Notes: generated by a model not told the origin, from the letters alone. 64,000 nucleotides of DNA from Neopusillimonas maritima (GCF_003576595.1 NZ_NQOU01000005.1:1-64000), one strand, 5' to 3'. Counted from the stretch's first letter, positions 25,142 through 35,570 are shown. Translations and numbers: made by a program.

Positions 25142-25531
25142 TTATTGCGGCCCTGGGTTTTGCTCTTGCTGCTGTTGTTGGGCTGCGATTTCAGCGTGAA
25201 CCTGTTCCATATCCACGCTTTTCACCTGAGTTAGTAATTCTTCCAGTTGGCCGGCTGAGAGCGCACCCGCCTGGTTGTACAACAGAACTTGTTCGCGGAA
25301 AACCATTAAGGTGGGAATGGAGCGAATACCCAAGGCGCCGGCCAGTTCCTCTTCGTCTTCCGTATTCACTTTCGCAAAAGTGATGTCGTCGTGTTGTTCG
25401 GATGCTTTATCGAAAACCGGTGAAAAAGTCTTGCAAGGCCCGCACCAGGGCGCCCAAAAATCAACGATAAGCGGTTTGCTATCGAGAACGGCTTGTTGAA
25501 AATTATCTTTGGTGAGTTCTATTGTGCTCAT
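25142..25531 (-). CDS. Thioredoxin family protein
   Basis: 129-aa cytoplasmic thioredoxin. The redox motif WCGPC lies near residue 29-33 in VDFWAPWCGPCKTF, and the cis-proline is in IRSIPTLMVF. After the fold ends near residue 105 there is a tail VHAEIAAQQQQQEQNPGPQ with five consecutive Gln. A terminator (25543-25570) separates it from the permease gene upstream, so it has its own promoter. It may be a second thioredoxin beside a main TrxA elsewhere. Confidence 0.9.
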   Translation of the reverse strand: MSTIELTKDNFQQAVLDSKPLIVDFWAPWCGPCKTFSPVFDKASEQHDDITFAKVNTEDEEELAGALGIRSIPTLMVFREQVLLYNQAGALSAGQLEELLTQVKSVDMEQVHAEIAAQQQQQEQNPGPQ

Positions 25532-25542
25532 GAGACTCCTGA

Positions 25543-25570
25543 AATAAAAAAGCGGCTATTGAAGCCGCTT
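25543..25570 (-). terminator. Intrinsic terminator after the purine permease gene
   Basis: Read on the minus strand, AAGCGGCT and AGCCGCTT form a perfect 8-base stem around a 5-base loop (TCAAT) and are followed by a run of T. It lies 68 bases after the permease stop and just before the thioredoxin-like gene, so it ends the permease transcript. Confidence 0.85.
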
Positions 25571-25638
25571 GTAAAAATGGGTGTTTTGCGTTTTACCAGT
25601 GTACTGGTTTGTTCGCGTTATTGCATCTCTCGTTTGTA

Positions 25639-26934
25639 TTAGTGTCCGCCGAAGAAGGCATATTTGATAACAAACAAGATGGCCACGATGAGTGTTGCCA
25701 TGTGGATTTGGTTGAAACGACCGCTGAGTACTTTTAAAGCAACGTAGCTGATGAACCCGAATGCCAAACCATTTGCGATAGAGTAAGTGAATGGCATGGC
25801 AATCGCGGTAAGCGCAGCGGGCGTGGCTTCGGTGGCGTCGTCCCACTGTACATCGGCGACTTCACGAAGCATTAAGCCGGCAACATATAACAGGGCGGGC
25901 GCTGTCGCGTAGGCCGGTACCGAGCCGGCAAGCGGTGCCAGGAACAAGGCCAGCAGGAATAGAATGCCGATAGTAAGCGCGGTAAGGCCTGTACGCCCGC
26001 CCGCTTGCACACCCGAGGTGCTTTCAATATAGGCGGTAGTGCTGCTGGTCCCCAGGAATGAACCGGCCACGATGGCGGTACTGTCGGCCATCAGAGCGCG
26101 ACCCAGGCGGTTGGGCTTGCCTTCAGGCATAAGGTTCGCACGTTTGGCGACGCCAATCATGGTGCCGGTTGCATCGAAGACCTCGACCAGTACAAGAACC
26201 AGAATGACGTGCACAAAACCAAATTGCAGCGCGCCCAAGATGTCGAGTTGGAAGAAGGTGGGAGCCAGGCTGGGTGGCATGTCGAAGATGCCGCCAAACT
26301 GGGTGTAACCCATAATAATTGACAGAATGGTGATGGCCAGGATACCGATCAGGATCGCGCCGCGCACCTTCAGGGCGTCGAGTGCACCGATAATGAAAAG
26401 CCCCAGAATCGCGAACAAAGCTTGCGGTGAGGTGAGGTCGCCCAGTGTGACGAGGGTGGCGTCACTGCCCACTACGATACCGGCGCTTTTTAGTGCGATC
26501 AGGCCCAGGAACAAGCCGATACCGGCCACAATACCCGAGCGTAGCGATTTGGGAATACCTTCAATAATCCAGGTACGAACGCCTGTAACCGTAAGAATGA
26601 CGAAAATAATGCCGGAAATAAATACGGCCCCCAATGCTTGTTGCCACGTGTAACCCATGGCGCCAACCACGGTAAACGCGAAAAATGCATTCAAGCCCAT
26701 GCCCGGCGCCATACCGATAGGCCAGTTGGCCAGGAAGGCCATAATAAGAGAACCCAGCGCGGCTGCCAGGCAGGTTGCAACAAATACGGCGCCGCCGTCC
26801 ATGCCGGTGGTGGACAGGATTTGCGGGTTAACGAAAATAATGTATGCCATGGTCAGGAACGTGGTCACCCCGGCTAAAATCTCCGTTCGGACATTGGTTC
26901 CGTGTTCACGCAGCTTGAATAAACTTTCTAGCAT
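25639..26934 (-). CDS. NCS2 family (AzgA/PbuG-type) purine permease
   Basis: Inner-membrane proton-coupled transporter for hypoxanthine, guanine or adenine, 431 aa, about 12-14 membrane segments. Family motifs are EILAGVTTFLTMAYIIFVNP, GMGLNAFFAF and LVEVFDATGTMIGVAKRANL, with GTSSTTAYIESTSGVQAGGRTG near 310. The open frame reaches 27222, but the ATG at 26934 gives the usual start MLESLFKLREHGTNVRTE and leaves room for a promoter. Confidence 0.93.
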   Translation of the reverse strand: MLESLFKLREHGTNVRTEILAGVTTFLTMAYIIFVNPQILSTTGMDGGAVFVATCLAAALGSLIMAFLANWPIGMAPGMGLNAFFAFTVVGAMGYTWQQALGAVFISGIIFVILTVTGVRTWIIEGIPKSLRSGIVAGIGLFLGLIALKSAGIVVGSDATLVTLGDLTSPQALFAILGLFIIGALDALKVRGAILIGILAITILSIIMGYTQFGGIFDMPPSLAPTFFQLDILGALQFGFVHVILVLVLVEVFDATGTMIGVAKRANLMPEGKPNRLGRALMADSTAIVAGSFLGTSSTTAYIESTSGVQAGGRTGLTALTIGILFLLALFLAPLAGSVPAYATAPALLYVAGLMLREVADVQWDDATEATPAALTAIAMPFTYSIANGLAFGFISYVALKVLSGRFNQIHMATLIVAILFVIKYAFFGGH

Positions 26935-27077
26935 GCAAAGCCCCCCCTTTATTAGTGTTAGGCAAAAAACAAATCGGTTTAAACATAAAATAATGCGACG
27001 ATGCAATTCTAAGCCTTTATTGTTCTGATTTGTAGCTGTTTTTAGTCGTAATAACCCCAAGTTGTACACTGCGATAA

Positions 27078-28115
27078 ATGATAGTAATTGGATACGAAAG
27101 TTCTTGTGATGAAACTGGTGTGGCGTTGGTGTGTTCCGAACGCGGCTTGCTGGCGCACGCCTTGCACAGCCAGGTTGCCATGCATAGTGAATATGGCGGG
27201 GTTGTGCCGGAACTAGCCTCACGCGACCACATACAGCGTATTTTGCCGCTTACGAACACGGTATTGAAAGAGGCGCGGCTATCTTTGAACGACGTTCAGG
27301 CCGTTGCCTATACGGCCGGTCCGGGTTTGGCAGGGGCATTGCTGGTAGGGGCCTCGGTGGCGCGATCAATTGCCTGGGCGCTGGGGTTGCCGGCGATTCC
27401 GGTCCATCACCTAGAAGGTCATTTGCTGTCGCCCCGTCTTGCCGACCCGGCGCCCGAATTTCCCTTTGTGGCTTTATTGGTGTCGGGTGGGCATACGCAG
27501 TTGATGCGGGTGGACGTCGTCGGCCAATACGAAATGCTGGGCGAAACGCTTGATGACGCCGCTGGTGAGGCTTTCGATAAATCGGCCAAGCTGATGGGGC
27601 TGGGTTATCCGGGTGGCCCTGCCTTATCGCGTTTGGCGCAAGAGGGCGACAGTACGGTTTACTCATTGCCAAGACCCATGTTGCATAGTGGCGATCTTGA
27701 TTTTAGTTTCAGCGGCTTGAAAACCGCAGTGCTGACACAAATGAAAAAGCTTGAGTCGGCCGCAGGAGAAGGTGTGGTAACGCATCAGCAAAAGGCCGAT
27801 CTTGCGGCGGCCACTGAGGCGGCTATCGTCGATGTTCTGGCCGCGAAAGCGATTCGTGCCATGGATCAAACCGGTATGAAGCGTTTGGTGGTGGCCGGCG
27901 GAGTTGGGGCTAACCGGCGCTTGCGTGAACAGTTGCACAAAGCAATGCATCGTCGCGGCGGGCAGGTTTTCTTTCCGCCGTTGGCATTATGCACCGATAA
28001 CGGTGCCATGATTGCCTATGCCGCATCACAGCGTATTGATGCCGGCCTTGCCGACCTAACCGTGGGAGATCACGCCTTTACGGTACGCCCGCGCTGGCCG
28101 TTGCAGGACATCTGA
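27078..28115 (+). CDS. tsaD: TsaD, tRNA threonylcarbamoyladenosine synthase subunit
   Basis: Transfers threonylcarbamoyl to A37 of ANN-decoding tRNAs together with TsaB, TsaC and TsaE. 345 aa, ASKHA fold. Metal ligands are in HHLEGHL (His about 111 and 115). Also seen are [43 protein letters not shown] and [14 protein letters not shown]. It is divergent from the purine permease gene. It ends 9 bases from the stop of plsY. Confidence 0.97.
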   Translation: MIVIGYESSCDETGVALVCSERGLLAHALHSQVAMHSEYGGVVPELASRDHIQRILPLTNTVLKEARLSLNDVQAVAYTAGPGLAGALLVGASVARSIAWALGLPAIPVHHLEGHLLSPRLADPAPEFPFVALLVSGGHTQLMRVDVVGQYEMLGETLDDAAGEAFDKSAKLMGLGYPGGPALSRLAQEGDSTVYSLPRPMLHSGDLDFSFSGLKTAVLTQMKKLESAAGEGVVTHQQKADLAAATEAAIVDVLAAKAIRAMDQTGMKRLVVAGGVGANRRLREQLHKAMHRRGGQVFFPPLALCTDNGAMIAYAASQRIDAGLADLTVGDHAFTVRPRWPLQDI

Positions 28116-28128
28116 ATCGCTCATTCAG
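28112..28128. terminator. Small hairpin between convergent tsaD and plsY
   Basis: CTGAAT and ATTCAG form a six-base stem around CGCTC and include the tsaD stop codon. A GTTTT stretch follows on the plus strand. As a terminator it is weak, with only two G-C pairs in the stem. Confidence 0.3.
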
Positions 28129-28787
28129 GTTTTGGGTTTACCCGCTTGACTCTTTGATTTGCCGATTTTCGGCTCTGTTCCTTTCATTAACCGGGTAATG
28201 TTGGCGCTGTGGCGATAACAAAGCACGACTGCAATGATAATTAATACAAACGTGACGCTACCTTGTAAACGCCATGCGATGTTGGCGCCGAATAAATAGT
28301 AAAGCGGTGCAAAAATAGCAGCCAGCACGGCCGCCAACGATGAGTAGCGGCTTGCGTAGGCCACAATGAGCCAGGTCACCAACGTGGCTAATGCCAGCAC
28401 AGGCTCCAGACCGGCGAGCACGCCTAATGCCGTTGCAACGCCTTTGCCGCCTTTGAATTTCAGAAATATCGGATACACATGGCCCAGAAACGCAGCCAGG
28501 GCGGCGGCGGCAGGCAGGGCGGCACCCAGACCGAATTGTGTTGCAATTAAGGTGGCCAGAAATACCGCTACCCAGCCTTTCAGCGTGTCTCCAACCAAGG
28601 TAAAGATGGCTGCTTTTTTATTTCCCGTTCGAAGGACATTCGTGGCACCGGGGTTGCCCGACCCAAAAGTGCGGGGATCGTCCAGCCCCATGAGCCGGCT
28701 TACGACGACCGCAAACGAAATTGAGCCAATAATATAGGCGCCCAAAATAACAACAAGGCTGATCAGAACGGAGGTTGCGGATGCCAT
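28125..28787 (-). CDS. plsY: PlsY, acyl-phosphate glycerol-3-phosphate acyltransferase
   Basis: Inner-membrane enzyme for the first step of phospholipid synthesis, 220 aa. Three signature loops are seen: [14 protein letters not shown], the phosphate-loop [18 protein letters not shown], and the later [13 protein letters not shown]-like [11 protein letters not shown]. There are about five membrane segments. The ATG at 28787 has AAAGGAA upstream; the frame extends to 28820 without support. The C-terminal basic tail after the last segment is rather long. Confidence 0.95.
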   Translation of the reverse strand: MASATSVLISLVVILGAYIIGSISFAVVVSRLMGLDDPRTFGSGNPGATNVLRTGNKKAAIFTLVGDTLKGWVAVFLATLIATQFGLGAALPAAAALAAFLGHVYPIFLKFKGGKGVATALGVLAGLEPVLALATLVTWLIVAYASRYSSLAAVLAAIFAPLYYLFGANIAWRLQGSVTFVLIIIAVVLCYRHSANITRLMKGTEPKIGKSKSQAGKPKT

Positions 28788-28906
28788 TAAGGTTATTCCT
28801 TTGTCACAATTGCAAGGCATTCTACCCCGACTCTGTTTTACCAGCCAAAGTCATGGCAAGCGGGTACAATTGGCAACGTTTTCTTAAGTACTGAGATGGA
28901 ATGCAA

Positions 28907-29665
28907 ATGCGGATATTGGTGTCAAACGACGATGGGTACAATGCGCTCGGAATCGAGGCGTTGGCCAAAGCCTTGCATGGTTTGGGCGAACTAACCGTTG
29001 TCGCGCCGGAAACCAATTGCAGCGGGTCTTCCAATTCTCTGACACTGAATCGTCCGTTGTCCGTGCGCCAAGCGCCGAACGGCTATTTCTTCATTAATGG
29101 TACACCGTCCGATTGCGTTCATATTGCCTTAACGGGTTTGCTTGATTTTCGTCCCGATCTGGTTGTTTCCGGTATCAACAACGGGGCAAATTTGGGCGAT
29201 GACACCCTGTATTCAGGTACCGTCGCTGCGGCGACGGAGGGCTATTTGTTTGGTATTCCCGCCATTGCTTTTTCTTTAGTGAAAAGGGGTTGGGAGCATT
29301 TGGAAACGGCGGCGCAGGTGGCGCGTCAAATTGTTGCACATCACGTCGAGCAGCCAATCGACGCAAAGGTATTATTGAACGTCAATATCCCCGCCGTTCC
29401 TTATGAGGCGCTCGATGGGATCCATGTCACCCGTCTGGGCAAACGTCACCCGTCTGAGCCGGTTGTGAAAACCACCACACCCTACGGCGATCCGGTTTAT
29501 TGGATCGGGCCGGTAGGCAATGTCTCCGATGCCGCGTCTGATACGGATTTTGGGGCAATCGAAAACAATCGTGTTTCGGTCACGCCTTTGCGTCTTGATC
29601 TTACCTACCATGAACAACTCGACGCCGTGCGGGGTTGGGCGGGGCCGTTATGCGTAAACCGGTAA
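28907..29665 (+). CDS. surE: SurE, 5'/3'-nucleotidase
   Basis: Metal-dependent phosphatase acting on nucleoside monophosphates, 252 aa. Motifs: [15 protein letters not shown] with the metal Asp pair, [24 protein letters not shown] and [20 protein letters not shown]. The ATG at 28907 has GGA six bases upstream; another ATG two codons earlier is possible. It overlaps pcm by 16 bases, the standard surE-pcm-nlpD stress cluster. Confidence 0.96.
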   Translation: MRILVSNDDGYNALGIEALAKALHGLGELTVVAPETNCSGSSNSLTLNRPLSVRQAPNGYFFINGTPSDCVHIALTGLLDFRPDLVVSGINNGANLGDDTLYSGTVAAATEGYLFGIPAIAFSLVKRGWEHLETAAQVARQIVAHHVEQPIDAKVLLNVNIPAVPYEALDGIHVTRLGKRHPSEPVVKTTTPYGDPVYWIGPVGNVSDAASDTDFGAIENNRVSVTPLRLDLTYHEQLDAVRGWAGPLCVNR

Positions 29666-30489
29666 ACTCCTTTCCCTTCGCGACGGGAACCACAAATCGG
29701 TTTGGCCGTTCCCGAATTGGTCATGGGCTTACGGCGCGCAACAGCAATACCCGCATCAGTCCGCCGGGTATGGGGCCACGCTCCAGCGCGCCTGCCGAAT
29801 CTAAAACCTTGACTGAAGCAACCGGCGCACTGGGGCAAGGCAATTTGGGCTTGAATTCCGAACGTTTGCGCGCCCAAATGGTTGAGCGTGTTCGGGAGCA
29901 GGGCATTACCGACCCACGGGTGCTCAATGCCATGATGGCCGTGGCGCGCCATTACTTTGTCGATCAGGGGTTGGCGAGCCGGGCGTATGAAGACGCTGCT
30001 TTGCCAATCGGTTTCGGGCAAACGATTTCCCAGCCGTGGGTGGTGGCACGCATGATTTCCGCCGTTTGCGAAGAGTCGCTGCCCAAACGGGTGCTTGAAG
30101 TGGGGGCGGGCTGCGGTTATCAGGCTGCCGTGCTGGCTCAAATTGTGCCCGAAGTTTACGCAATCGAACGCATCCGTGGTTTGTACGACCTTGCGCGTGA
30201 ACACCTTCGAACGCTAAAGTTAAATACCCGGGTAAGGCTTTCGTTCGGTGATGGTATGCTTGGTTTGCCCAAATCCGCCCCGTTCGATGCTATTGTTGTG
30301 GCGGCAGCCGGTTTGCATATTCCGCAGGCATTGCTTGATCAGTTGGCTGTCGGGGGCCGTCTGATTGCGCCTGAGGGCACGTCGGCGCAGCGTTTAGTAC
30401 TCATTCGACGTACCAGCCCTACCAGTTGGCATCGTCAGGAATTGGAATCGGTTCGTTTTGTTCCTCTTCGTTCAGGAACTCAGTTGTAG
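29650..30489 (+). CDS. pcm: Protein-L-isoaspartate O-methyltransferase
   Basis: Repairs damaged Asp/Asn residues in proteins using SAM. About 279 aa against the usual 210. The catalytic domain starts near residue 65 ([21 protein letters not shown]). It contains the [14 protein letters not shown] segment and the SAM loop [17 protein letters not shown]. The extra N-terminal 60 residues are rich in Ser, Arg, Gly and Pro with no clear signal peptide. Such extensions occur in other beta-proteobacterial Pcm. The ATG at 29650 is chosen over a TTG at 29635; a later start inside the extension cannot be excluded. Confidence 0.92.
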   Translation: MRKPVNSFPFATGTTNRFGRSRIGHGLTARNSNTRISPPGMGPRSSAPAESKTLTEATGALGQGNLGLNSERLRAQMVERVREQGITDPRVLNAMMAVARHYFVDQGLASRAYEDAALPIGFGQTISQPWVVARMISAVCEESLPKRVLEVGAGCGYQAAVLAQIVPEVYAIERIRGLYDLAREHLRTLKLNTRVRLSFGDGMLGLPKSAPFDAIVVAAAGLHIPQALLDQLAVGGRLIAPEGTSAQRLVLIRRTSPTSWHRQELESVRFVPLRSGTQL

Positions 30490-30499
30490 GAGATGATTT

Positions 30500-31297
30500 A
30501 TGGTTGCAGGAACGTCCGGGCTTTCAGCATTGTCGGCTGCGTCGCAGTTTCCCAGGCGCATGCCGCGTATCTGGCTGGTCATGGTCGTTATGTCAATGGC
30601 AGTGCTGGCGGGTTGCGCGTCCCGCGGAACCCAGGCACCTGTCGCCGATATGTCGAGTGGGTCGGCATCCGTTCCGTCAAGCGGGCTATATGTTGTCAGG
30701 CCAGGTGACACTTTGTACAAAATTTCGCAAATGTATAACGTTGATGTCAGCACCTTGGTGCAACTCAACAACATCTCCGACCCCGGTCAATTGCGTGTCG
30801 GCCAAACATTGCGTTTACGTGGCGACGCGCCACAGGTGGCAAGTAGTGCGGGAATGGGTTCCGATAGTGGCGCGGCTGTTGAGCCGGCTAAAGCCTCTGA
30901 ACCTGCAAAACCGTCGCGTGCCGGCGATGCCGGCTTGATATCTTGGGGCTGGCCTGCTCAGGGCAAAGTGATTCAGGGTTTCAGCTCCAACACAAAAGGT
31001 GTTGATATCGGCGGCAACGTTGGCGATCCGGTAATTGCTGCGGCGTCTGGCAAAGTCATGTATGCCGGAAATGGTGTTCGTGGCTTGGGTAACCTGGTGT
31101 TGATCGGTCACAGCAACAGCTTTATTACTGCGTATGCACATAACGAAAAGCTGCTGGTGAAAACCGGGCAGGAAGTTAAGAAGGGCGATCGCATTGCATT
31201 AATGGGGCAAACCGACACCACCAGTCCACGCTTGCATTTCGAGATCCGGCGTAGTGGCACGCCTGTTAACCCGCTGGCCTATCTTCCCGAGCGGTAA
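30500..31297 (+). CDS. nlpD: NlpD, LysM and LytM-domain lipoprotein
   Basis: Outer-membrane lipoprotein that activates cell-division amidase AmiC. 265 aa. The lipobox LAGC places the lipid Cys at 39 after a rather long signal region. LysM follows (VVRPGDTLYKISQMYNVDVSTLVQLNNIS) and then a LytM domain (KGVDIGGNVGDPVIAAASGKVMYAGNGVRGLGN). The first metal His is absent (KGVDIGG) and the HxH motif reads RLHFEI, so the domain is catalytically dead, as in E. coli NlpD. AGGAG eight bases before the ATG supports this start. rpoS, which often follows nlpD, is not here. Confidence 0.93.
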   Translation: MVAGTSGLSALSAASQFPRRMPRIWLVMVVMSMAVLAGCASRGTQAPVADMSSGSASVPSSGLYVVRPGDTLYKISQMYNVDVSTLVQLNNISDPGQLRVGQTLRLRGDAPQVASSAGMGSDSGAAVEPAKASEPAKPSRAGDAGLISWGWPAQGKVIQGFSSNTKGVDIGGNVGDPVIAAASGKVMYAGNGVRGLGNLVLIGHSNSFITAYAHNEKLLVKTGQEVKKGDRIALMGQTDTTSPRLHFEIRRSGTPVNPLAYLPER

Positions 31298-31311
31298 ACC
31301 GGGGCGCTTTA

Positions 31312-32085
31312 ATGATTCCCACCCTTGTTTTCGATCTTGAAACCATTCCGGATGCCAATGGACTCAGGCAACTGAATGATTGGCCCGACGCCTTTAGTGA
31401 TACGGAGGTGATCGAAAAAGCGTTGGCGCAAAGGCAGGCTTCACATGGTACCGACTTTTTGCCCTTGCACTTGCACAAGATTGTGGTGGTAGGGTGTGTT
31501 TTTCGCGATGCCCAGGGTTTTCGAATCAAAACATTAGGTCAACCGGACGACCCGGAGGCTTCTCTCATTACGGGTTTTTTTAAAACAATTGAGCGGTATA
31601 CCCCGCGATTGGTCAGTTGGAACGGATCGGGCTTTGATCTTCCGGTGTTGCATTACCGTAGTCTTATTCATGGGGTGCCGGCGCCCCGTTATTGGGACAC
31701 CGGTGAAGAAGACCGCGATTTCAAATTCAACAACTACATTAGCCGCTATCATAATCGCCATATCGATTTAATGGATTTACTGGCGAAATATAATGGCAGG
31801 GCGAACGCTCCGATGGACGACCTCGCCAAATTATGCGGCTTTCCTGGTAAATTGGGGATGGATGGCAGTCAGGTATGGCGAGCATGGTCTGAAGGGCGCC
31901 AGGACGAAGTCCGGGCCTATTGCGAAACCGATGTGGTGAACACGTGGTTATTGTTTTGTCGGTTTCGTCTGTTGCGTGGTGAGCTTGATGCACAGTCTTA
32001 CCAGGAAGAGATTGATCTTGTACGTGAAACACTTGCGACTTTAAATGGCGATCACTGGGTTGAGTATCTGAACGCCTGGGCTTAG
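31312..32085 (+). CDS. PolB-like 3'-5' exonuclease family protein
   Basis: 257-aa member of the predicted DEDD exonuclease family related to the proofreading domain of family B polymerases (DNA_pol_B_exo2). The three acidic motifs are FDLETIP, SWNGSGFDLPVL, and YCETDVVNTWLL with the last Asp. No polymerase domain is attached. Substrate unknown. It lies 14 bases after nlpD and upstream of rlmD, a neighbourhood often seen in beta-proteobacteria, so it may act on RNA or DNA repair intermediates. Confidence 0.87.
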   Translation: MIPTLVFDLETIPDANGLRQLNDWPDAFSDTEVIEKALAQRQASHGTDFLPLHLHKIVVVGCVFRDAQGFRIKTLGQPDDPEASLITGFFKTIERYTPRLVSWNGSGFDLPVLHYRSLIHGVPAPRYWDTGEEDRDFKFNNYISRYHNRHIDLMDLLAKYNGRANAPMDDLAKLCGFPGKLGMDGSQVWRAWSEGRQDEVRAYCETDVVNTWLLFCRFRLLRGELDAQSYQEEIDLVRETLATLNGDHWVEYLNAWA

Positions 32086-32192
32086 ACGCCGATTTCGAAA
32101 CGCGTTGAAACGAAAGTGCTTGTTTGTGCAACAGGTTTGAAATCAGTTTGCGCGCATGATGAAGGCTCTTATCATTATGAAGGAGCAGTATT

Positions 32193-32759
32193 ATGCCCGG
32201 CAAAAAATCCCGTCTTGCCTACTCTTTGGCTACAGTGGCAGCCATGATTGCCCTGCAGGCCCCGCTTGCTGCGGCTGCAGAGCCCAATAATGCAGAAACA
32301 CAGGTTGATCGCATTGAGCGCACCGGCAAGTATGATCGACACGAGCATCAACGCCACGCACGTTCGCAACAACGTGATATTGCATTCATGATTCCCGGCT
32401 ACGGTCCGGTCGGAAAAAAAACACTTGATTCGCTGAAGCTGACTGATTTACAGCAACAAAAAGTCAACGCTGCGCAAGCTGAACAGCAAGCGCTTAGGGC
32501 TGCTCATAAAAGCACGATGAAATCGAATATGCAGGCGCGCTTTGCACAACTCGAAGAAGGGCGGATTGATCCCCGCGCGGCGCTGCAAGCTATGCAAGCA
32601 ACCCAGCAAGAGATGTCTCAACATCGCTTGGATGTCGCCGAAAAATGGTTGCAAGCTTGGGAGGCGCTTGACGCCGACCAGCAGAAGGTGCTCACTCAGG
32701 CGTTGGCCGATCGGCATGAGCATAGAAAAGACAAAATGCAGCGTCATTCCGCTTCCTGA
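32193..32759 (+). CDS. Spy/CpxP-like periplasmic protein (LTxxQ family)
   Basis: 188-aa protein with a signal peptide of about 34 residues (LATVAAMIALQAPLAAAAE). One LTxxQ motif is present (LTDLQQQKVNAAQ), followed by long amphipathic helices (QALRAAHKSTMKSNMQARF, RLDVAEKWLQAWEALDADQQ). Both ends of the mature protein are rich in His, Arg, Asp and Lys (KYDRHEHQRHARSQQRD and DRHEHRKDKMQRHS). The family contains periplasmic chaperones induced by envelope or metal stress. The His-rich ends suggest metal binding, as in CnrX/ZraP relatives. AAGGAG precedes the ATG. Confidence 0.8.
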   Translation: MPGKKSRLAYSLATVAAMIALQAPLAAAAEPNNAETQVDRIERTGKYDRHEHQRHARSQQRDIAFMIPGYGPVGKKTLDSLKLTDLQQQKVNAAQAEQQALRAAHKSTMKSNMQARFAQLEEGRIDPRAALQAMQATQQEMSQHRLDVAEKWLQAWEALDADQQKVLTQALADRHEHRKDKMQRHSAS

Positions 32760-32823
32760 TTCGACTTGGCGGCGTTAGGGTGTCAAAATTCGGTCCTTGC
32801 CGGTTTTGTTTGCCCTAACGTTT

Positions 32824-34137
32824 ATGTCTGAAGAAATATTATCAATTGAATCACTCGACCTCGAGGCCCGTGGTGTCGCACGTCTTGATGGCAAAGTCGT
32901 TTTTGTTCAAGGCGCTTTACCGGGAGAGCGGGTGGAAACAAGAATAGTGCGGCGAAAGCCCTCATTCGACGTCGCTCATACCGAAAAAATCCTGAAATCT
33001 TCGTCTCAACGCGTCACTCCGCGATGTCCGCATTATGGTGTGTGTGGTGGTTGTGCCATGCAGCATCTTGATGCCGCCGCCCAGGTTGCAGTGAAGCAAA
33101 GAGCGTTGGAAGATGCGTTATGGCATATTGGCAGGGTGCGTCCGGGGCGAATGTTAACGCCGATGCATGGTCCGACGTGGGGTTATCGTTACCGGGCTCG
33201 TTTGTCGGTTCGTTACGTACAAAAAAAGGGCGGCGTGTTGGTGGGCTTTCGTGAGAAGAAAGGGGCCTATGTTGCCGATATGCACGAGTGCCACGTTTTG
33301 CCGAGGCACGTTTCCAACTTGATTACACCATTGCGCGAATTGGTGGGGGCACTTTCGATTCCCCGCAGCATTCCCCAAATTGAAGTCGCGGTTGGTGACG
33401 ACATCGTTGTGCTGTTGATGCGCCACATGGAAGCATTGAGCGAGCAGGATCAGCAGCTTTTGAAGCAGTTCGCTGATGCGCACAATGTAAGCTGGTGGTT
33501 ACAGCCCAAGGGCCCCGATACGGTTCATCCCCTTAATCCAGACGACGTCGATTGCCTATCGTATCGTTTGCCGGAGTTTGGGTTGCGCATGGGGTTCAAG
33601 CCAACGGATTTTACTCAGGTAAATCATGCGATTAATCGCGCGCTGGTCTCGCGGGCCTTGGCTTTGCTGGATATTGCGCCCGAACACCGTGTACTTGATC
33701 TGTTCTGTGGTCTGGGTAATTTCACTTTGCCTTTGGCAACGCGGGTCGCTGAGGTGGTGGGTGTAGAAGGCAGCCAAACGTTGGTCGGCCGAGCCAATGC
33801 GGCGGCACGTGATCATGGCCTGGAAAAGAAGGCACAGTTTTCTGTTCAGAACCTGTTTGAGGTGGACGCCGGATGGTTGAACGCCTTGGGCCGATTCGAC
33901 CGGTGGCTAATTGACCCGCCTCGTGACGGTGCCGAAGCCATTGTCCAATCATTGGCACAGCTTGATGCATCGCTTCAACCAGACAGAATCGTTTATGTGT
34001 CGTGCAACCCCGCCACGCTGGCGCGTGATGCGGGGATTCTGGTGCGTGATGCGGGTTATCGGCTTGAGGCCGCCGGTGCGATCAACATGTTCCCCCATAC
34101 AGGGCACGTTGAGTCGATAGCGGTCTTTCAGCGTTAG
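32824..34137 (+). CDS. rlmD: RlmD, 23S rRNA (uracil-1939-C5)-methyltransferase
   Basis: SAM- and Fe-S-dependent rRNA methyltransferase, 437 aa. An N-terminal TRAM domain ([18 protein letters not shown]) precedes the 4Fe-4S ligands C-x5-C-x2-C in [14 protein letters not shown] later Cys (HECHVLP) completes the set. The SAM site is [16 protein letters not shown], and the catalytic loop is [14 protein letters not shown]. The ATG at 32824 is preferred to the TTG at 32797. Its stop overlaps the stop of convergent argH. Confidence 0.96.
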   Translation: MSEEILSIESLDLEARGVARLDGKVVFVQGALPGERVETRIVRRKPSFDVAHTEKILKSSSQRVTPRCPHYGVCGGCAMQHLDAAAQVAVKQRALEDALWHIGRVRPGRMLTPMHGPTWGYRYRARLSVRYVQKKGGVLVGFREKKGAYVADMHECHVLPRHVSNLITPLRELVGALSIPRSIPQIEVAVGDDIVVLLMRHMEALSEQDQQLLKQFADAHNVSWWLQPKGPDTVHPLNPDDVDCLSYRLPEFGLRMGFKPTDFTQVNHAINRALVSRALALLDIAPEHRVLDLFCGLGNFTLPLATRVAEVVGVEGSQTLVGRANAAARDHGLEKKAQFSVQNLFEVDAGWLNALGRFDRWLIDPPRDGAEAIVQSLAQLDASLQPDRIVYVSCNPATLARDAGILVRDAGYRLEAAGAINMFPHTGHVESIAVFQR

Positions 34138-35555
34138 TTTTGCGTTTCCCACAGTATCCGGTTGGCCTCTTCGCGAACACGCTCAGGGGCTGTGCCGCCG
34201 ATATGATTACGAGCGGCCACGGATCCTTCCAATGTAAGTACGTCGAAAATATCGTTTTCAATTGAGGCATGGAACGACTGCAACTGTTCCAGCGTCAGGT
34301 CGGCCAAATCACAATTTTGTTCTTCGCACGTGCGCACCGCCAGAGCAACGGTTTCGTGTGCATCGCGAAAGGGCAGGCCTTTTTTCACCAGATAGTCGGC
34401 TAAATCGGTGGCAGTGGCGAAACCTTGCATGGCGGCGGCGCGCATGGCGTCGGCTTTCACGGTAATGCCGTTAACCATGTCGGCGAAGATCGTTAGCGTG
34501 TCGCGTATCGTGTCGGCGGCATCGTACAGCCCCTCTTTGTCTTCCTGATTATCTTTGTTGTAGGCCAGGGGCTGTGCTTTCATCAACGTTAGCAAAGCAA
34601 CCAGATGGCCGTTTACGCGCCCGGTTTTGCCGCGTGCCAACTCCGGGACATCCGGGTTCTTTTTTTGCGGCATGATTGAGCTGCCAGTGCAAAAACGGTC
34701 GGCTAGCTGAATAAAGCCCACCCGAGGACTCATCCAGATAATCAGCTCTTCCGACAGGCGTGAAACATGCATCATGATAAGCGCCGCGGCAGCGCAAAAC
34801 TCGATTGCAAAGTCGCGGTCGGAAACGGCGTCGAGCGAATTACGGCACACCGAATCGAACCCCAGTGTGCGGGCAACCCTTTCACGGTCGATAGGATACG
34901 ACGTGCCGGCCAGAGCGGCAGCGCCCAGTGGTAAGCGGTTGACGCGCTTTCGGCAGTCTTGCAGGCGCTCGGCGTCGCGGGCGAACATTTCGGCGTAGGC
35001 CAGCAGGTGATGTCCGAATGTAACGGGTTGTGCAACCTGCAGGTGCGTGAAGCCGGGTAAAATTGTTTCGGCGTGCTTGAGCGCCAGTGCCGCGAGGTTG
35101 TGGCGCAATTGGCGCAGCAGTTCCAGCGAAGTATCAATTTCCGCGCGCAACCAAAGGCGGATATCGGTGGCGACCTGGTCGTTGCGCGACCGGCCCGTAT
35201 GAAGCCGTTTGCCCGCATCGCCAATCAGTTCAACCAGCCGTTTTTCTATGTTCAGGTGCACGTCTTCAAGGTCGATCGACCATTCGAACTTGCCGTCCTG
35301 AATTTCCTGCAGAATTTGCTGCATGCCGCGTTGTATTGCTTGCAGATCGTCGGTACTGATAAGCCCGATCGATTCAAGCATATCGGCGTGAGCCAATGAG
35401 CCCTGAATATCGACTTGGGCCATGCGCTGATCGAAGCCTACAGAGGCGGTATATCGTTTTACAAGATCCGAAACAGGTTCGGAAAAACGGGCGGACCAGG
35501 CTTGGCTCTTGTTGGCAAACTGGTCGTGGGGCGGAGTAGAAGCATTTTTTGACAT
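34134..35555 (-). CDS. argH: Argininosuccinate lyase
   Basis: Last step of arginine synthesis, 473 aa, homotetramer. The fumarase-superfamily signature [19 protein letters not shown] is present. Also seen are [20 protein letters not shown] and [20 protein letters not shown]. The ATG at 35555 is chosen; an upstream TTG at 35564 adds three residues. Divergent from glnB with 72 bases between the starts, and overlapping rlmD by four bases at the stop. Confidence 0.97.
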   Translation of the reverse strand: MSKNASTPPHDQFANKSQAWSARFSEPVSDLVKRYTASVGFDQRMAQVDIQGSLAHADMLESIGLISTDDLQAIQRGMQQILQEIQDGKFEWSIDLEDVHLNIEKRLVELIGDAGKRLHTGRSRNDQVATDIRLWLRAEIDTSLELLRQLRHNLAALALKHAETILPGFTHLQVAQPVTFGHHLLAYAEMFARDAERLQDCRKRVNRLPLGAAALAGTSYPIDRERVARTLGFDSVCRNSLDAVSDRDFAIEFCAAAALIMMHVSRLSEELIIWMSPRVGFIQLADRFCTGSSIMPQKKNPDVPELARGKTGRVNGHLVALLTLMKAQPLAYNKDNQEDKEGLYDAADTIRDTLTIFADMVNGITVKADAMRAAAMQGFATATDLADYLVKKGLPFRDAHETVALAVRTCEEQNCDLADLTLEQLQSFHASIENDIFDVLTLEGSVAARNHIGGTAPERVREEANRILWETQN

Positions 35556-35570
35556 AGTGCGCAATTATAA

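Noticed and set aside
26935-27222. A 96-residue N-terminal extension of the purine permease
   Set aside because: The extension has no membrane or family likeness and overlaps the tsaD coding start; the ATG at 26934 gives the family start.
30500-31297. NlpD as an active endopeptidase
   Set aside because: The first zinc ligand is lost and HxH reads RLHFEI, as in E. coli NlpD, which is a non-catalytic activator.
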